A DNA stretch of 64,000 nucleotides from Chryseobacterium nepalense (GTDB lineage Bacteria; Bacteroidota; Bacteroidia; Flavobacteriales; Weeksellaceae): positions 1,240,001 to 1,304,000 of the forward strand of contig NZ_CP096203.1 of assembly GCF_023195755.1 (NCBI RefSeq), written 5' to 3'. Made by a program: the position numbers and the translations under genes. The notes under the pieces are model-generated. The model saw only the letters and a program-made list of their open reading frames with translations. It was not told the DNA's origin and ran no database searches. Numbering within the stretch: position 1 is the first letter of the stretch; every line of letters starts with the position of its first letter. Positions 1 to 9,300 of this stretch are shown here, piece by piece.

Positions 1-1297
1 CTTCTTTTACATATTCTTTTCTGATGCTTTCCAGCAGCATATCGGGACTTACTTTATAATCAGGATCTCTTAATGCAATTGTTTTTAAACTTACATCCTG
101 TATTATGTTCATAATATTAGACCCGGTAAGTTCATACCGTTCGGCAATTTCTTCCAGCTTAATTCCCTCGAGCTTCAGCTGTTCGGGTATATTATTCTTC
201 CAGATACGCAGGCGTTCTTCGTATTTTGGATTACTAAATTTTATGCAGCTCTGGAAACGCCTTGTAAAAGCTTTGTCCATATTATTTTTAAAATTGGATG
301 CCAGAATAATGAGCCCTGAAAATGTTTCTATCCGCTGGAGTAAATAAGAAACTTCCTGATTAGCATACTTATCATGGGCATCCCGCACATTGGTTCTTTT
401 TCCGAAAATAGCATCAGCCTCATCAAAAAATAAGATCCAGTTTTTATTTTCTGCCTTATCAAATAGTTTTGCCAATTGTTTTTCTGTTTCGCCAATATAT
501 TTTGAAACCAGCATAGAAACATCCACCCTGAAAACGGGACGTTTTGTATATTTCCCTAAAAGACTTGCTGCCAGGGTCTTCCCTGTTCCCGGATCTCCGT
601 AAAACAGAACTCTGAAACCGGGTTTTAATTTTTTCTGCATGTCCCAGTCTTCCATAAGAATCCTGCTGCTGTTGTACCAGGATTCAATACTCTGAATTTC
701 ATCGAGTGTATTCTGAGGAAGGATAAGGTCTGTCCAGGAACGGTGGGTGTGTATCTGTTCTGCCGGGAAGTCGTTGCTCATTTTCGGCAATAATTCTGAT
801 CCGAAAATAATAATATTAAAAGCCTCCTGATGAACACTTAACTGACTATTTTCAGCTCCATACTCCTTTCCTGAGCCGGAGAATGTAATAATCTCATCTT
901 TAACCAACATAGAATCTGAAGCAAAATAATCCAGAGCTGTTAATCTTTCTGAAATATTCTGACCGCCCAAAATATACTGAACCGTCTGAACCGTAGGATA
1001 AAAGAGTCTTCCATTATCATTAACCGAACAAAAATCAAACAGCGGGCTGTTGGGAAAATCCAGGTAAATACGCTTCAGAAGTGCGGGATCTAATCTTGGC
1101 AATAAAGCCATTAAAAGAATGATAACTTCCTGATGCGCAAATTTTTTCTCTGAAATATAGTTTCCTAATGGAAAACCTGTATGGTCATCGGATATGAATC
1201 CCGGCGCTCCCATAAAATCTTCTGAAGAATTGTTGATACGCCAGGTTATCACCTCTTCCAAATGCGTAAATAGTTTCTGTATCTGTTCTGCCTCCAT
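1..1297 (-). CDS. AAA+ ATPase of the contractile injection system (Afp15-like), 3' end outside window
   Basis: This frame opens with ATG at 1297 and stays open to the window edge, giving the first 432 residues; the C-terminus is missing. Walker A (GDPGTGKT) is at residues 234-241, Walker B (ILFFDEAD) at 288-295, a sensor-1-like LASN at 332-335 and an Arg pair in DKAFTRRF near 346. The 200 residues before the ATPase core form a helical N-terminal domain as in eCIS ATPases. In Afp/PVC particles an ATPase of this kind is needed for assembly, although it is not ClpV. It is the last eCIS gene on the minus strand, about 40 kb from the cap gene and preceded by about 900 bp of repeat-bearing non-coding DNA, so it may have its own promoter. 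The AAA+ assignment is firm; the eCIS role rests on context. Confidence 0.9.
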   Translation of the reverse strand, partial: MEAEQIQKLFTHLEEVITWRINNSSEDFMGAPGFISDDHTGFPLGNYISEKKFAHQEVIILLMALLPRLDPALLKRIYLDFPNSPLFDFCSVNDNGRLFYPTVQTVQYILGGQNISERLTALDYFASDSMLVKDEIITFSGSGKEYGAENSQLSVHQEAFNIIIFGSELLPKMSNDFPAEQIHTHRSWTDLILPQNTLDEIQSIESWYNSSRILMEDWDMQKKLKPGFRVLFYGDPGTGKTLAASLLGKYTKRPVFRVDVSMLVSKYIGETEKQLAKLFDKAENKNWILFFDEADAIFGKRTNVRDAHDKYANQEVSYLLQRIETFSGLIILASNFKNNMDKAFTRRFQSCIKFSNPKYEERLRIWKNNIPEQLKLEGIKLEEIAERYELTGSNIMNIIQDVSLKTIALRDPDYKVSPDMLLESIRKEYVKE

Positions 1298-1450
1298 TGG
1301 TTTTTAGTCTTTTATTTTTGAAATCAAAACCATTACCTGTTTATCTTTCAAATAAATTTGCCTTATGCAATCGTTAAAGATTTTTGATGTTAAAAATGTT
1401 GGAAAAAAATGACCATCAGTAATATTAAATACTGTAACTCATAAAGGAAA

Positions 1451-1680
1451 GTCTTACCATAACTGCGTTAACAGTTTTTTTTGAAAGTCTTCTCATACCG
1501 GAATTCCTACTTTTTGATAATCAATTTCCGTTTCACGGATATTATTACCTGTCCCGGAAAGAAAATAAGAGATGTGATAATCTTCATTTTCCATTATGGA
1601 TAAGATTCTGATTTATTCAAAAAAATTCCAATATTTCAGGGTAAAAAGGGTTCCTGTCAGGGAGCATCTTACTCGGGTTG
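1451..1680. repeat. Imperfect ~240-bp intergenic repeat, copy 1 (most diverged)
   Basis: Shares ordered blocks with 1954-2196 and 3085-3330: a CTTACC(C/A)..AACTGC block, a GGA(G/A)TTCCTACTTTTT block, an AAGA(A/T).AATTTC/AATC block, an AAGATTCTGAT block, an AATTCC.ATATTTC block and a terminal ATCTTACTCG block. It is the copy nearest the ATPase gene and has the most substitutions. Confidence 0.65.
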
Positions 1681-1734
1681 TTAAAATATCATGCATTTAC
1701 ATCTCTGATGCTGCATTTTATTCTCTGATCTGTA

Positions 1735-1809
1735 TTAACAAACCTCAGCCTTAAAGCTGCTCACAAATGAGTCTGAATAATTGTTGTAATACTCAGTTTT
1801 CATGGTCAT
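1735..1809 (-). other. Possible 24-codon peptide frame (MTMKT start), speculative
   Basis: ATG at 1809 opens a frame ending in TAA at 1735. It is too short to call on coding grounds. I list it because its start context (ATAAAAACAATGACCATGA) is almost the same as that of a 23-codon frame at 61045-61116, upstream of the T9SS/Rhs operon. It may be a leader peptide or chance. Confidence 0.15.
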
Positions 1810-1953
1810 TGTTTTTATATTTTATCTTTTTTTAATAATTTTTTCATCAATGTGCAATGTTTTAATAATGCTTTGATATGGTTGTTTTCAACCTATTTAT
1901 ATTCTGAATTTATTGTATTTTCAATGAGAATAACAATGGTTGTAAAAAAGGAG

Positions 1954-2196
1954 CCTCAACCGGAAAGCAGCTCACATTAGAGAATCTTACGCAACTGCCG
2001 CAGCAACTGTTTTTATAAAAGCTTCTCATCCAAAGGAGTTCCTACTTTTTAAAGAATCAATCTTACTTCTGAAAGAAAACAAGAGATTTTGCAACCTGTT
2101 ATTTTACATCCCGGCAAGATTCTGACGTGCATCGGAAAATTCCGGTATTTCAAAAGTAAAAGGTTTCCAAGAAAGGAGAATCTTACCCAATTGAGG
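1954..2196. repeat. Imperfect ~240-bp intergenic repeat, copy 2
   Basis: Begins CTCAACCGGAAAGCAGC and ends CTTACCCAATTGAGG, ending about 15 bp from the stop codon of the 2212-2949 gene. Copy 3 (3085-3330) begins CCCAACCGGAAAGTAGC and ends CTTACCCGATTGAGG. The two copies align over their full length with scattered substitutions and small indels. Confidence 0.8.
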
Positions 2197-2211
2197 CTAT
2201 CTTTTTTATTA

Positions 2212-2949
2212 TTAATTTATAATATAATTAATCAGGTCCTTTTCATCGCGCCCCAAAAGGATTTTGATCGTGACAGGATTTGATCTGAATTTTGTTCCGT
2301 TCACCTCAATCTCCAAAAGCATCTGGATCAGAGAATAGGGTTTTCTGTGATGCACGGAATATCTGAATGAACCGGGTCTGCTGAAAGTACCTGCCGGATA
2401 AAACTCCTTGTAGTCTGCTCCAGGTCTGAAATAGTTTACAGGATTAATATCAAGTTTCATCTCGTTAGATGTTACAGGATATTCCGACTGCCTGCCCCAG
2501 GTTTTTGCATCTTCATTACATTCCTTGTAAAATCCGGGTGGCTTTAAATAACCACTGTAGAGCCTTTTTTTCTGTTTATAACGTTGGATGATGATTTTCG
2601 GCTTGTGTTTATCAATATCCAATTCGCCTGATAATTTCACGTTTAGGTATCTGTAGCCGAACCCCCTTGATAAAACATGATTGTACCCGTTTATATCCTG
2701 GGGCGGATTGCCCGTATCTTCAAGGGTGATGTGCCCTCTGTGTGAATTTTTGAGATCCTTGGCCACATAAAAATGATATTTTTTTGTCTCATACTCTCCT
2801 GCCGGTTTTACTTCGATTCCGAAATTAAACTCATTCAGATGGACATAATTATCTATAAACCTGCCAAACTGACCCTGTGTTGGATATTTACCCGTTTCAA
2901 AATAGGTTTTCAGTTCCTCTCTTTGGGTGAATTTATTTATTTCTTCCAT
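2212..2949 (-). CDS. Fibre-like protein with an ETGKYPTxGQF N-terminal module (paralogue of 3731-4582)
   Basis: A 245-residue protein with no signal peptide or membrane segment. Its first ~40 residues (REELKTYFETGKYPTQGQF then LIDN-like) match the N-terminus of the 283-residue neighbour, after which the two have no obvious similarity. Similar LKTYFETG..PT..QF modules open many structural or fibre-like proteins in Bacteroidota phage and injection-system loci, so I infer an N-terminal docking module with an exchangeable distal part. The rest is rich in Tyr, Lys and beta-forming stretches with no recognised domain. It is flanked on both sides by copies of a ~240-bp repeat, which could allow cassette exchange. 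An eCIS appendage or receptor-binding role is inferred from context only. Confidence 0.6.
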   Translation of the reverse strand: MEEINKFTQREELKTYFETGKYPTQGQFGRFIDNYVHLNEFNFGIEVKPAGEYETKKYHFYVAKDLKNSHRGHITLEDTGNPPQDINGYNHVLSRGFGYRYLNVKLSGELDIDKHKPKIIIQRYKQKKRLYSGYLKPPGFYKECNEDAKTWGRQSEYPVTSNEMKLDINPVNYFRPGADYKEFYPAGTFSRPGSFRYSVHHRKPYSLIQMLLEIEVNGTKFRSNPVTIKILLGRDEKDLINYIIN

Positions 2950-3084
2950 AATATCTTAATGTTTTTATCTTATGTCCTTCGTATGATGCCATTTCAGCTG
3001 ATGATTCCCTTTTAAAAGTATGTTTCAGCATTGAAGTTTTTTGTCTGAATTTTTTTAAAATGTATTTATGTATTAGAAATAACC

Positions 3085-3330
3085 CCCAACCGGAAAGTAG
3101 CCCAAATTTGTGAATCTTACCCAACTGCCGGGGCAGCTGTTTATGAAAGTTCCACCGTAAACGGAGTTCCTACTTTTTAAAGAAATCAATCTACTCCTGA
3201 AAAAAACAACAGATTCTATGATCGTTTCTGTCATTTTACTTCCCGGCGAGATTCTGATATAAACACCAGAAAATTCCGATATTTCGAGAGCAAAAGGTTT
3301 CCTGCGATTGAGGATCTTACCCGATTGAGG
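3085..3330. repeat. Imperfect ~240-bp intergenic repeat, copy 3
   Basis: Aligns over its whole length with 1954-2196: CCGGAAAG.AGC, GAATCTTAC.CAACTGCCG, GGAGTTCCTACTTTTTAAAG, CCCGGC.AGATTCTGA, GAAAATTCCG.TATTTC and AAAAGGTTTCC appear in the same order and spacing. It sits ~135 bp upstream of the 2949 start codon, on the far side of the fibre-like gene from copy 2. Confidence 0.8.
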
Positions 3331-3490
3331 ATTATTTTTATTATTGATTTTGTAATTGCTTACATTTCGCTGATTCTGCGATATCCAAATAATTTTTTAT
3401 ATTAATTGGAAGGCTTGTATTGCCTGAGAATTGAATTTCAAAATTGCAATTTTTCTTTTTATCTGACAAGTTTTTCGCCTTGTCTCTTCT

Positions 3491-3723
3491 GTAGCTGCAG
3501 TAACTCTTGTTCTGCATAAGCGACTGCTTTATTTTTATTTGACACTGCAAAGTTGATACTTATTTTCTTATTATAAAAGCTTTTTGCCCTGTCTTGTCTG
3601 TAGCTGCAGTAACTCTTATTTTTTAAAAGTGAATGACCTATTAGTTATTCTGAAAATACAAAGCTCTTTCTTTTTTTCCTATTATAAAAGCTTTTTACTT
3701 TATCTGTTCAGTAGTTGCAGAAG
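3491..3723. repeat. Three tandem ~110-bp units with GTAGYTGCAG cores
   Basis: Cores lie at 3491-3503 (GTAGCTGCAGTAA), 3600-3612 (identical) and 3711-3723 (GTAGTTGCAGAAG). Two are preceded by TTATAAAAGCTTTTT and a CTGT-type stretch, the other by a related sequence, giving a period of about 110 bp. Single copies of the same core recur at 4673, 4823, 10665 and 15152, always 5' of minus-strand fibre-like or cargo-like genes. Confidence 0.75.
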
Positions 3724-3730
3724 CTTTTAT

Positions 3731-4582
3731 TTAGCTTTCATATTGGCATTCGATTCTGGCATTTCTTATGCCTGCCAGAGCACCTCCTGCAGAGACATTG
3801 ATATTTTTCTGTCCTGGTATCAAAGAGGCTTTCATTAAAAGAGTATCATTATCTGCATCATAAATCCTGCATTCTATGGCTTTACTAACTTCGGTGAGAT
3901 CCGCTCTGTAAAAACAAGCCAGAAAGTCTCCAAGGTCGTAATGATCTGTAACCATATCTTCGGAAACATACCTATTAGACCAGTAATTTCCGTATAAAGC
4001 GTATTCAATAAGTATTTCGGTTTTATTAACAAAAGTAAGATGTGTATGTAAATTACTTATTTTACGATCAAAATCCTCATTACTTATTCTTACAGAAATT
4101 TTTTTATTTTCTACTGTTCCCATTTCAAAATCCCCGGGAATAGGAGGCAGATTATTTCCGAAAAGCCTGCTCATTGTAGCGCCATCATCGATCTGGGTGT
4201 TCAGGTAGTAATATCTGTGCCCTTCTAATTGGTTTACCAGAAAGTCTTTTGTCCTGACTGTGTAAGGAGCGCTGCCCTGGAAATATCGTTTTTGTTCTTT
4301 GTTTTCGGTTTTGCCGATTGTAAAAATTTGGTCTTCGCCTTCTTTTGAATGTACAACAATCGCAAACTTCTCATTTTCAATATTACTGGTATTGTAAAGA
4401 ATATATCCATTATCAAGAGCAGCCAGGTTGTTGGCGAGCGTAACCAGTTCTTTATTCGAAACGATATCATCTTTAAGGCTAAAAAAATCAATCAATTCTG
4501 CAAACTGACCCTCTGTGGGATATTTACCTGTTTCAAAATAGGTTTTTAATTTTTCTCTGGTGGTTATTTCGTTTGTTTCCAT
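3731..4582 (-). CDS. Fibre-like protein with an ETGKYPTEGQF N-terminal module (paralogue of 2212-2949)
   Basis: A 283-residue protein without a signal peptide. Residues 1-40 (TTREKLKTYFETGKYPTEG followed by QFAELIDFF) repeat the opening module of the 2212-2949 product. The remainder is mixed beta/loop and ends in a short Cys-containing segment (ARIECQYES); no catalytic motif was seen. Paralogues sharing only the N-terminus fit appendage proteins that dock by a common module and differ in their exposed part, which is inference. GTAGTTGCAG cores lie 90 and 240 bp upstream of its start. Its stop codon abuts the tandem GTAGYTGCAG units. Confidence 0.6.
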   Translation of the reverse strand: METNEITTREKLKTYFETGKYPTEGQFAELIDFFSLKDDIVSNKELVTLANNLAALDNGYILYNTSNIENEKFAIVVHSKEGEDQIFTIGKTENKEQKRYFQGSAPYTVRTKDFLVNQLEGHRYYYLNTQIDDGATMSRLFGNNLPPIPGDFEMGTVENKKISVRISNEDFDRKISNLHTHLTFVNKTEILIEYALYGNYWSNRYVSEDMVTDHYDLGDFLACFYRADLTEVSKAIECRIYDADNDTLLMKASLIPGQKNINVSAGGALAGIRNARIECQYES

Positions 4583-4672
4583 GTATTTTTAGTATTCTGT
4601 GCTGCTTTTGATTTACAGGTCAAAATTCATATTTTTTTTGTTTTTATAAAAGCTTTTTGCGGTGTAGGTTCT

Positions 4673-4835
4673 GTAGTTGCAGTGACTTGCTCTTTCTCAG
4701 GTGTGATGTTTATAACGATAATAGAATGTCGTTGGTTTTTGTGTATTCAAGAATAATGTGAAGTGAAATTCAAAATTCAAGTTTTTTTTGTTCTGCTGAA
4801 AGTTTTATGCTGTATGGATTCTGTAGTTGCAGGAA
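4673..4835. repeat. Two GTAGTTGCAG repeat cores upstream of a fibre-like gene
   Basis: Cores GTAGTTGCAGTGA (4673-4685) and GTAGTTGCAGGAA (4823-4835) lie 150 bp apart. Both follow TTCT, as at 10665 and 15152. They may be regulatory or recombination-related; the sequence alone does not decide. Confidence 0.6.
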
Positions 4836-4942
4836 GTAGCTTAATGAGGTAAAACAGGAAGGAGATGCAGATGCAGAAAGTTATAATTCGGACTGTCTAT
4901 AACTTCAGTCCAAACTTAGATCTCGCTTCAGATCAAAACAAC

Positions 4943-4970
4943 AAAGGCTCAGATTAAATCCAAGCCTTTT
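4943..4970 (-). terminator. Hairpin terminator after the 17-residue-repeat gene
   Basis: AAGGCT..GATT..AATC..AGCCTT pairs across a small interior loop, with T-rich DNA on both sides. It lies about 25 bp 3' of the stop codon of the 4994-5413 gene on the minus strand. Confidence 0.5.
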
Positions 4971-4993
4971 ATTTTCAGGTAATTGTTAAAAAA

Positions 4994-5413
4994 TTATCTT
5001 CTGCTAATCAAGATTAAAAAAGAAAAAACGACTGCTGCCCAATCTTTTTTCACCCCTTTTGCATAGCCGATTGTTATGTGGCTTCTGTTTTCTACCGTTC
5101 CGTCGTCTTTAAGATAGCCTATCGTAACATGGCTTCTGTTTTCTATCGTTCCGTCTTTTTTAACGTATCCTACGGTAGAATGACTTTTGTTTTCGATGGT
5201 TCCATCACTTTTAATATAACCAATAGTTCCGTGGCTTTTGTTTTCAACAGTGCCGTCATTTTTAATGTATCCAACGGTCGCATGGCTTCTGTCTTCAATA
5301 GTACCGTCGCTTTTAATATATCCTGCCGTATTGTGGCTTTCGGATTCTATGGTTTGAGCGCTTATAATGGAAATATTTAACACAAGTAAAAAAAAGAATA
5401 GTATTTTTTTCAT
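4994..5413 (-). CDS. Secreted small protein of five 17-residue repeats with a C-terminal membrane segment
   Basis: 139 residues. Residues 1-20 are a Sec signal peptide (MKKILFFFLLVLNISIISAQ). Five 17-residue units start at residues 31, 48, 65, 82 and 99 with consensus GY(I/V)K.DGT(I/V)E(N/D)(R/K)SH.T(I/V), framed by partial units. The C-terminus (from about 124) is a short hydrophobic stretch ending RR, suggesting membrane retention or a sorting signal. The regular Gly-Tyr/Asp-Gly spacing suggests a small beta-solenoid or beta-hairpin repeat. Its function is unknown. It has its own terminators on both sides and sits inside the eCIS accessory island, so a link to the particle is possible but unproven. 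The matching plus-strand open frame is a mirror of the repeats and is not a gene. Confidence 0.7.
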   Translation of the reverse strand: MKKILFFFLLVLNISIISAQTIESESHNTAGYIKSDGTIEDRSHATVGYIKNDGTVENKSHGTIGYIKSDGTIENKSHSTVGYVKKDGTIENRSHVTIGYLKDDGTVENRSHITIGYAKGVKKDWAAVVFSFLILISRR

Positions 5414-5487
5414 GATGGATAATTTTATCTGGTGATTGGTTTATTTTTCATTTTTATCAATACCAATATAAGACGAATTTCCCGAAA

Positions 5488-5523
5488 TAAAAAAGCGAAA
5501 TTCCGGCTGGAAATTTCGCTTTA
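5488..5523 (-). terminator. Rho-independent terminator after cargo/immunity-like unit 1
   Basis: AAAGCGAAATT at 5492-5502 pairs with AAATTTCGCTTT at 5511-5522. On the minus strand the hairpin is followed by a T-run. It lies 5 bp beyond the stop codon of the 5527-6393 gene and so closes the 10379-5527 transcription unit. Confidence 0.75.
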
Positions 5524-5526
5524 TTT

Positions 5527-6393
5527 TTACAATATATCATACTCAAAAACAAACATTTTCTCTGAATCATTGGGATCTAGTTCAGCTAAAAGCACTTGGT
5601 TTTCGTTTAGTTTTTCCAATCCCCAATACCGGCTGTTCTCTTTAGCCGGCCTTGTTTTTAGTACATTGCCTTCATAATCTAATACATACAACATATGCTG
5701 ATAACACAGCACAATTTTATCTGCTACCAAACAACCTTTTATGTTACTGTAAGTTTTAGTGTTGTATTCATCAATTAAATTAGTATAAAAATTGACGCAA
5801 TTTATGGGTTCTGGTGCCTGAAACTGAGCAATTTTTTTTTCATCGGCAGTTATATAAACTCCTATTTCATTTTCTGTTCCATTATAATGATAATGATATA
5901 ATATCTCTTCGCTATCATTAGTAGAATATAGGATATTATAAGATATAAATAAAATATTACTATCCATTATTGAAAAAGGTCGCATGTACTTTGAAACTAA
6001 AATAGATAAATATTTGGTAAGTTGATAACTTTTTAAATTTAATAAGTAATAACCATAACTATCTCTTGCATTTATAATTAAATCTTCAGAGTTTAGATTT
6101 TTAAAAAGATAGTTAGTTCGTAGTTTTCTATTTTCATACCGGTCTTCAAACACAATATTTTTTATATTCAAATCATTTTCTAAACAATACAAATCTGCAG
6201 TTTGTAAATCAGTTATAAATATACGCCCATCTTTACTCCTAATATCGTAATTATCAATACTTTCTGTAAAATTATAATTTAATAGTTGTATAATTGAAGC
6301 ATCTTCTAAACTCCATTTAATTATTTCTTTATTTGTTATTGTGATTGGGATATTGTTTAAAACACCTATTAACCCTTTAGCTGTATGTATCAT
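5527..6393 (-). CDS. Unrecognised 288-residue protein coupled to cargo-like protein 1; candidate immunity protein
   Basis: The start ATG overlaps the stop codon of the large upstream gene (TAATG at 6391-6395), so translation is probably coupled. The protein is soluble, with no signal peptide. It has repeated hydrophobic beta-like stretches followed by Asp/Asn-rich turns (for example LLAELDPNDSEKMFVFEYD at the end), which may be a beta-propeller. The gene is visibly more AT-rich than most of the upstream gene, as often seen for immunity genes that travel with toxin C-termini. A terminator follows directly. No family was recognised, and the immunity role is inferred only from position, coupling and composition. 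A chaperone or adaptor for the upstream protein is an alternative. Confidence 0.5.
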   Translation of the reverse strand: MIHTAKGLIGVLNNIPITITNKEIIKWSLEDASIIQLLNYNFTESIDNYDIRSKDGRIFITDLQTADLYCLENDLNIKNIVFEDRYENRKLRTNYLFKNLNSEDLIINARDSYGYYLLNLKSYQLTKYLSILVSKYMRPFSIMDSNILFISYNILYSTNDSEEILYHYHYNGTENEIGVYITADEKKIAQFQAPEPINCVNFYTNLIDEYNTKTYSNIKGCLVADKIVLCYQHMLYVLDYEGNVLKTRPAKENSRYWGLEKLNENQVLLAELDPNDSEKMFVFEYDIL

Positions 6394-9300
6394 TAATCTA
6401 TTTTTTGTAGTAAAATTAAACTTTTTGCTTCATTAACATTCTTTAACTCTTTATTTATTTGAAAAATTACCAACTCTTTATCATCTTGATCATTTATATG
6501 GTAGTGCTCAACTTCCTTTAAGCTTTCTCTAGTAAGATCTAAAAGTTCCTTTGCATTATAAAACGAAACGCCCTTTAATCGATTCACCTCATTCATATTT
6601 TGTTTCAATGCTTCCAACTCGTTTATTCTCATGGTTCTTGAGATTTCTTTTTCGTCTAGAAGTTCCTGGGTTTCTTTAATAGCTGTTTTTAACTCCTGTT
6701 TAGCTATTTCTACATCTTTGTATCCAGAATCTTTCTCATCCTTGGATTCCACTGCCATAATGGCTTTAACAAGATCTTGTTTTATTTCCTGCAATTTATT
6801 CTTGCCATTCTGGGCTTTTTGTTTGTCTTTTGCATTCAGATAATTTATAGCATCATGATCTACAGCACTGTCTATCAGATCCTTTATTAAGCTTGTTATA
6901 GCTGAAGGATTTGTGGGTTTATTATGATTTACAGCTTCCATAAAGTCGGCCATTCTATCTTCCAATCTTGCTTTGGTAGCTCCAAACTTTTGTGAATTAA
7001 AATCACCCGCACTACTTCTCTGTTCCACTTTTTTAACAGTCATATGAAATTCGTCAGCATCAACAACATTTCCTGCTTTTGCAAAACTAGAAGACAATGA
7101 AGATTGACTATCAGTTAATGAAGCTAATGATCTAAAAGATTTCCCTAATCCCAAATTGAAAATATGATCTCCTCTTTTTGGTGCTTCATCAATTTTTCGA
7201 TCAGATTTATCTCCATGTTTGTCAGGATTTACTTTACCATAAATATGCACCGTTTCTTTATTTGCATCAACTTTATCAGTAACTATTTTAAGCTCCTGCA
7301 AATCGTAACGGTCTTCTAAAACTTCAAGACGCCTTTGTATTTCTTTTTTATCAAGATTTTCGTTTTTTAGTAGTAGGGTTCCTTCTTTTACTCCTGCATT
7401 TAAATCTCTTTCTTTTTCAGCCATGGTACGTGTATCTACTCCTTTTTGCTCCTTTTTATTCTTTTTATCAGAACCTAGTTTCGCCCCTCCTATTTTCCCA
7501 AGCAATCCTTTAGCCTTCCCTTTCACAAAAGTCCAGAACTTCACAATGGCATTTTCAATACGCTGTCTAATTTTGCGAATTACGCCCAAAACCTTATCAG
7601 CCAATCCGCCAATTCCCAGTAATGAAGCCAAAAAGCCAATTAAAACAGGAACCGCTTTGCCTAAAGCGTTTTCTATGGATTTGGCCACAGCACCTACGTT
7701 TCCGCTGGCAATGGCTGCCACACTGTCGATGAAGGCCTTAATCAGCTCCATAATCTGTGCGGCACGCTGGATGAAGAATTTCACCACATCAATAATCGCC
7801 ATGGCAGCTTTTATAAATGCTCCTACCGGAGTCAGCAAGCCCATAATCCATTTTATTCCCGCCTGGATTACCTGGGTCTGGATCATATCCATAATGGTAT
7901 CCATGATCGTGGCTTTCAGGTCAGCAAACTGGTCTTTAAGATGTTCCCAGAGCCCGGCAACACCTTCTTTACGGACGATCTGCACCATTTCAAAACTGGT
8001 TTCCAGAACTTTCATGACCGGCTCTCCGATCACTCTTGCACCGATGGCTCTGATTCCGTTCCAGGTCAAACCAAGCACCTGTGTGGTGATAGAGAAAATT
8101 CCTTTAAGAGAAAATATATCTTCCGGCATGGTAAGGTCGATGCCTTTTGTTGCGCCGGTGAGCCAGGTGAAGAAGCCGGTTTTAAGATGCGTCCAGATAT
8201 TGGCCCCGAAATTGGCAAATCCCTGCCCGACGCCTGCAATAAGATTTTTAAAGAAGCCTATCGGATCCGCTATAATTGCCATGACAACATCTGCAATACC
8301 GGATAATAAATTGGTAAGGGTGTTTTTAATTTCAATAATAATGGCAAATACACCGCTCAAAGCGTTGAGTGCTTTGTTTATGAAACCGCTGTTTTGGACT
8401 TTCAATTCTTCAATTCGGGCATCGATACTTGCTACGTTTTCGGCATATTTTTTAGCTAATACATCGATAAGTGCATCTTTTTTACTGTTCACGCTTTCTT
8501 CCAGCGCATTGAATTTATTCTGAATTTCAGCAATGGCCTCTTTGCCTATTTTACGCAGGCTTGGCGATAAGCTGTTGACATACGTCTGTACGTCTTTTTT
8601 ACCTTTGGCAATTTTCGCTTTAGCAGCATTAAGCTGATCGGTAACATGGGTTGCAATTTTATCAATATGCTGATCCATGGTTTCAATATATAATGCTTTA
8701 CCACTTACAAAATATTTATTGACCTCATCGGGAAGTCCGGTTGCTTTATCCCACAGCCATAATCCGGCAGTCGCTAAAGCGCCGTATTTGGCATAAGCAT
8801 CACCGTAACGCTTCTTTTTGTATTCTTTCATTCCCTTATCTACGTGATCTTCAAATGCTTTTTTGGCAATCTTGCTACCGTAGTCGAACATCTCTGCAAC
8901 TTTTTTATCAAGATTGTTTAAAATACCATCAACTTCTGTTTTAGAGCTGTTGTAGATACTATTGATATGATCGGCTATTTCTTTTCGTTTCTGGCTGTCT
9001 TTTGTTGCGGTATTCTTTTGTTCGCCGTGCGCATGATTCAATCCGCCTTTGCGTGCATTATGCATTCCGCCAATATGTTGAACAGCCTGTGATTGTGCCT
9101 GTTGCCGGGTTTTAGAGAGTTCGGTATTTTCTGTTTTCCTGAATTTCTGTGTGGCGGCGGTACTTTCTGTTTTAGCCTTATTTTTTTCGTCTAAGGCTTC
9201 CGTAAATGAAGGCTCGTTGGAGTTGGCGAGCATTTTATCCGTTACTCCATGGGTTTTCATTTCGCTGTCAATGGTATTGGTTTCTTCCTGAAGAGGCTTT

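Larger units (their letters stand above)
1298..2211. other. Non-coding stretch between the ATPase and a fibre-like gene, with two diverged repeat copies
   Basis: No convincing gene of normal size lies here. It holds two of the three copies of an imperfect ~240-bp repeat (1451-1680 and 1954-2196) and a 24-codon minus-strand frame (1735-1809) that begins MTMKT. The absence of a gene beside copy 1 may mean that a third fibre-like gene was lost here, which is inference. Confidence 0.6.
2950..3730. other. Non-coding stretch between two fibre-like genes, filled by repeats
   Basis: Almost all of this gap is repeated DNA: copy 3 of the ~240-bp repeat (3085-3330), then three ~110-bp units each holding a GTAG(C/T)TGCAG core (3491, 3600 and 3711). 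Short open frames on either strand here lack support and cross the repeats. Confidence 0.6.
4583..4993. other. Intergenic region with two GTAGTTGCAG cores
   Basis: Holds two single copies of the recurrent core: 4673-4685 (preceded by TTTTTATAAAAGCTTTTTGC) and 4823-4835 (preceded by TATGGATTCT). A likely terminator of the next gene is at 4943-4970. No gene was seen. Confidence 0.55.

Noticed and set aside
2933..3124. 63-codon minus-strand frame overlapping the 2949 gene start
   Set aside because: It runs through intergenic repeat copy 3 and into a real gene in another frame, with no motif or conservation between repeat copies.
3491..3723. CRISPR array
   Set aside because: Only three diverged ~110-bp units, without short exact repeats and unique spacers, and no cas genes; the same core recurs singly elsewhere.
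5078..5380. CRISPR-like or independent plus-strand gene in the 51-bp periodic DNA
   Set aside because: The period comes from the coding repeats of the 139-residue secreted protein, which has a proper signal peptide on the minus strand.
7423..8523. 366-codon plus-strand open frame opposite giant gene 1
   Set aside because: It is the mirror of the conserved helical region of the 1328-residue protein, has no recognisable domain, and the minus strand is supported by leader homology, coupling and terminator.
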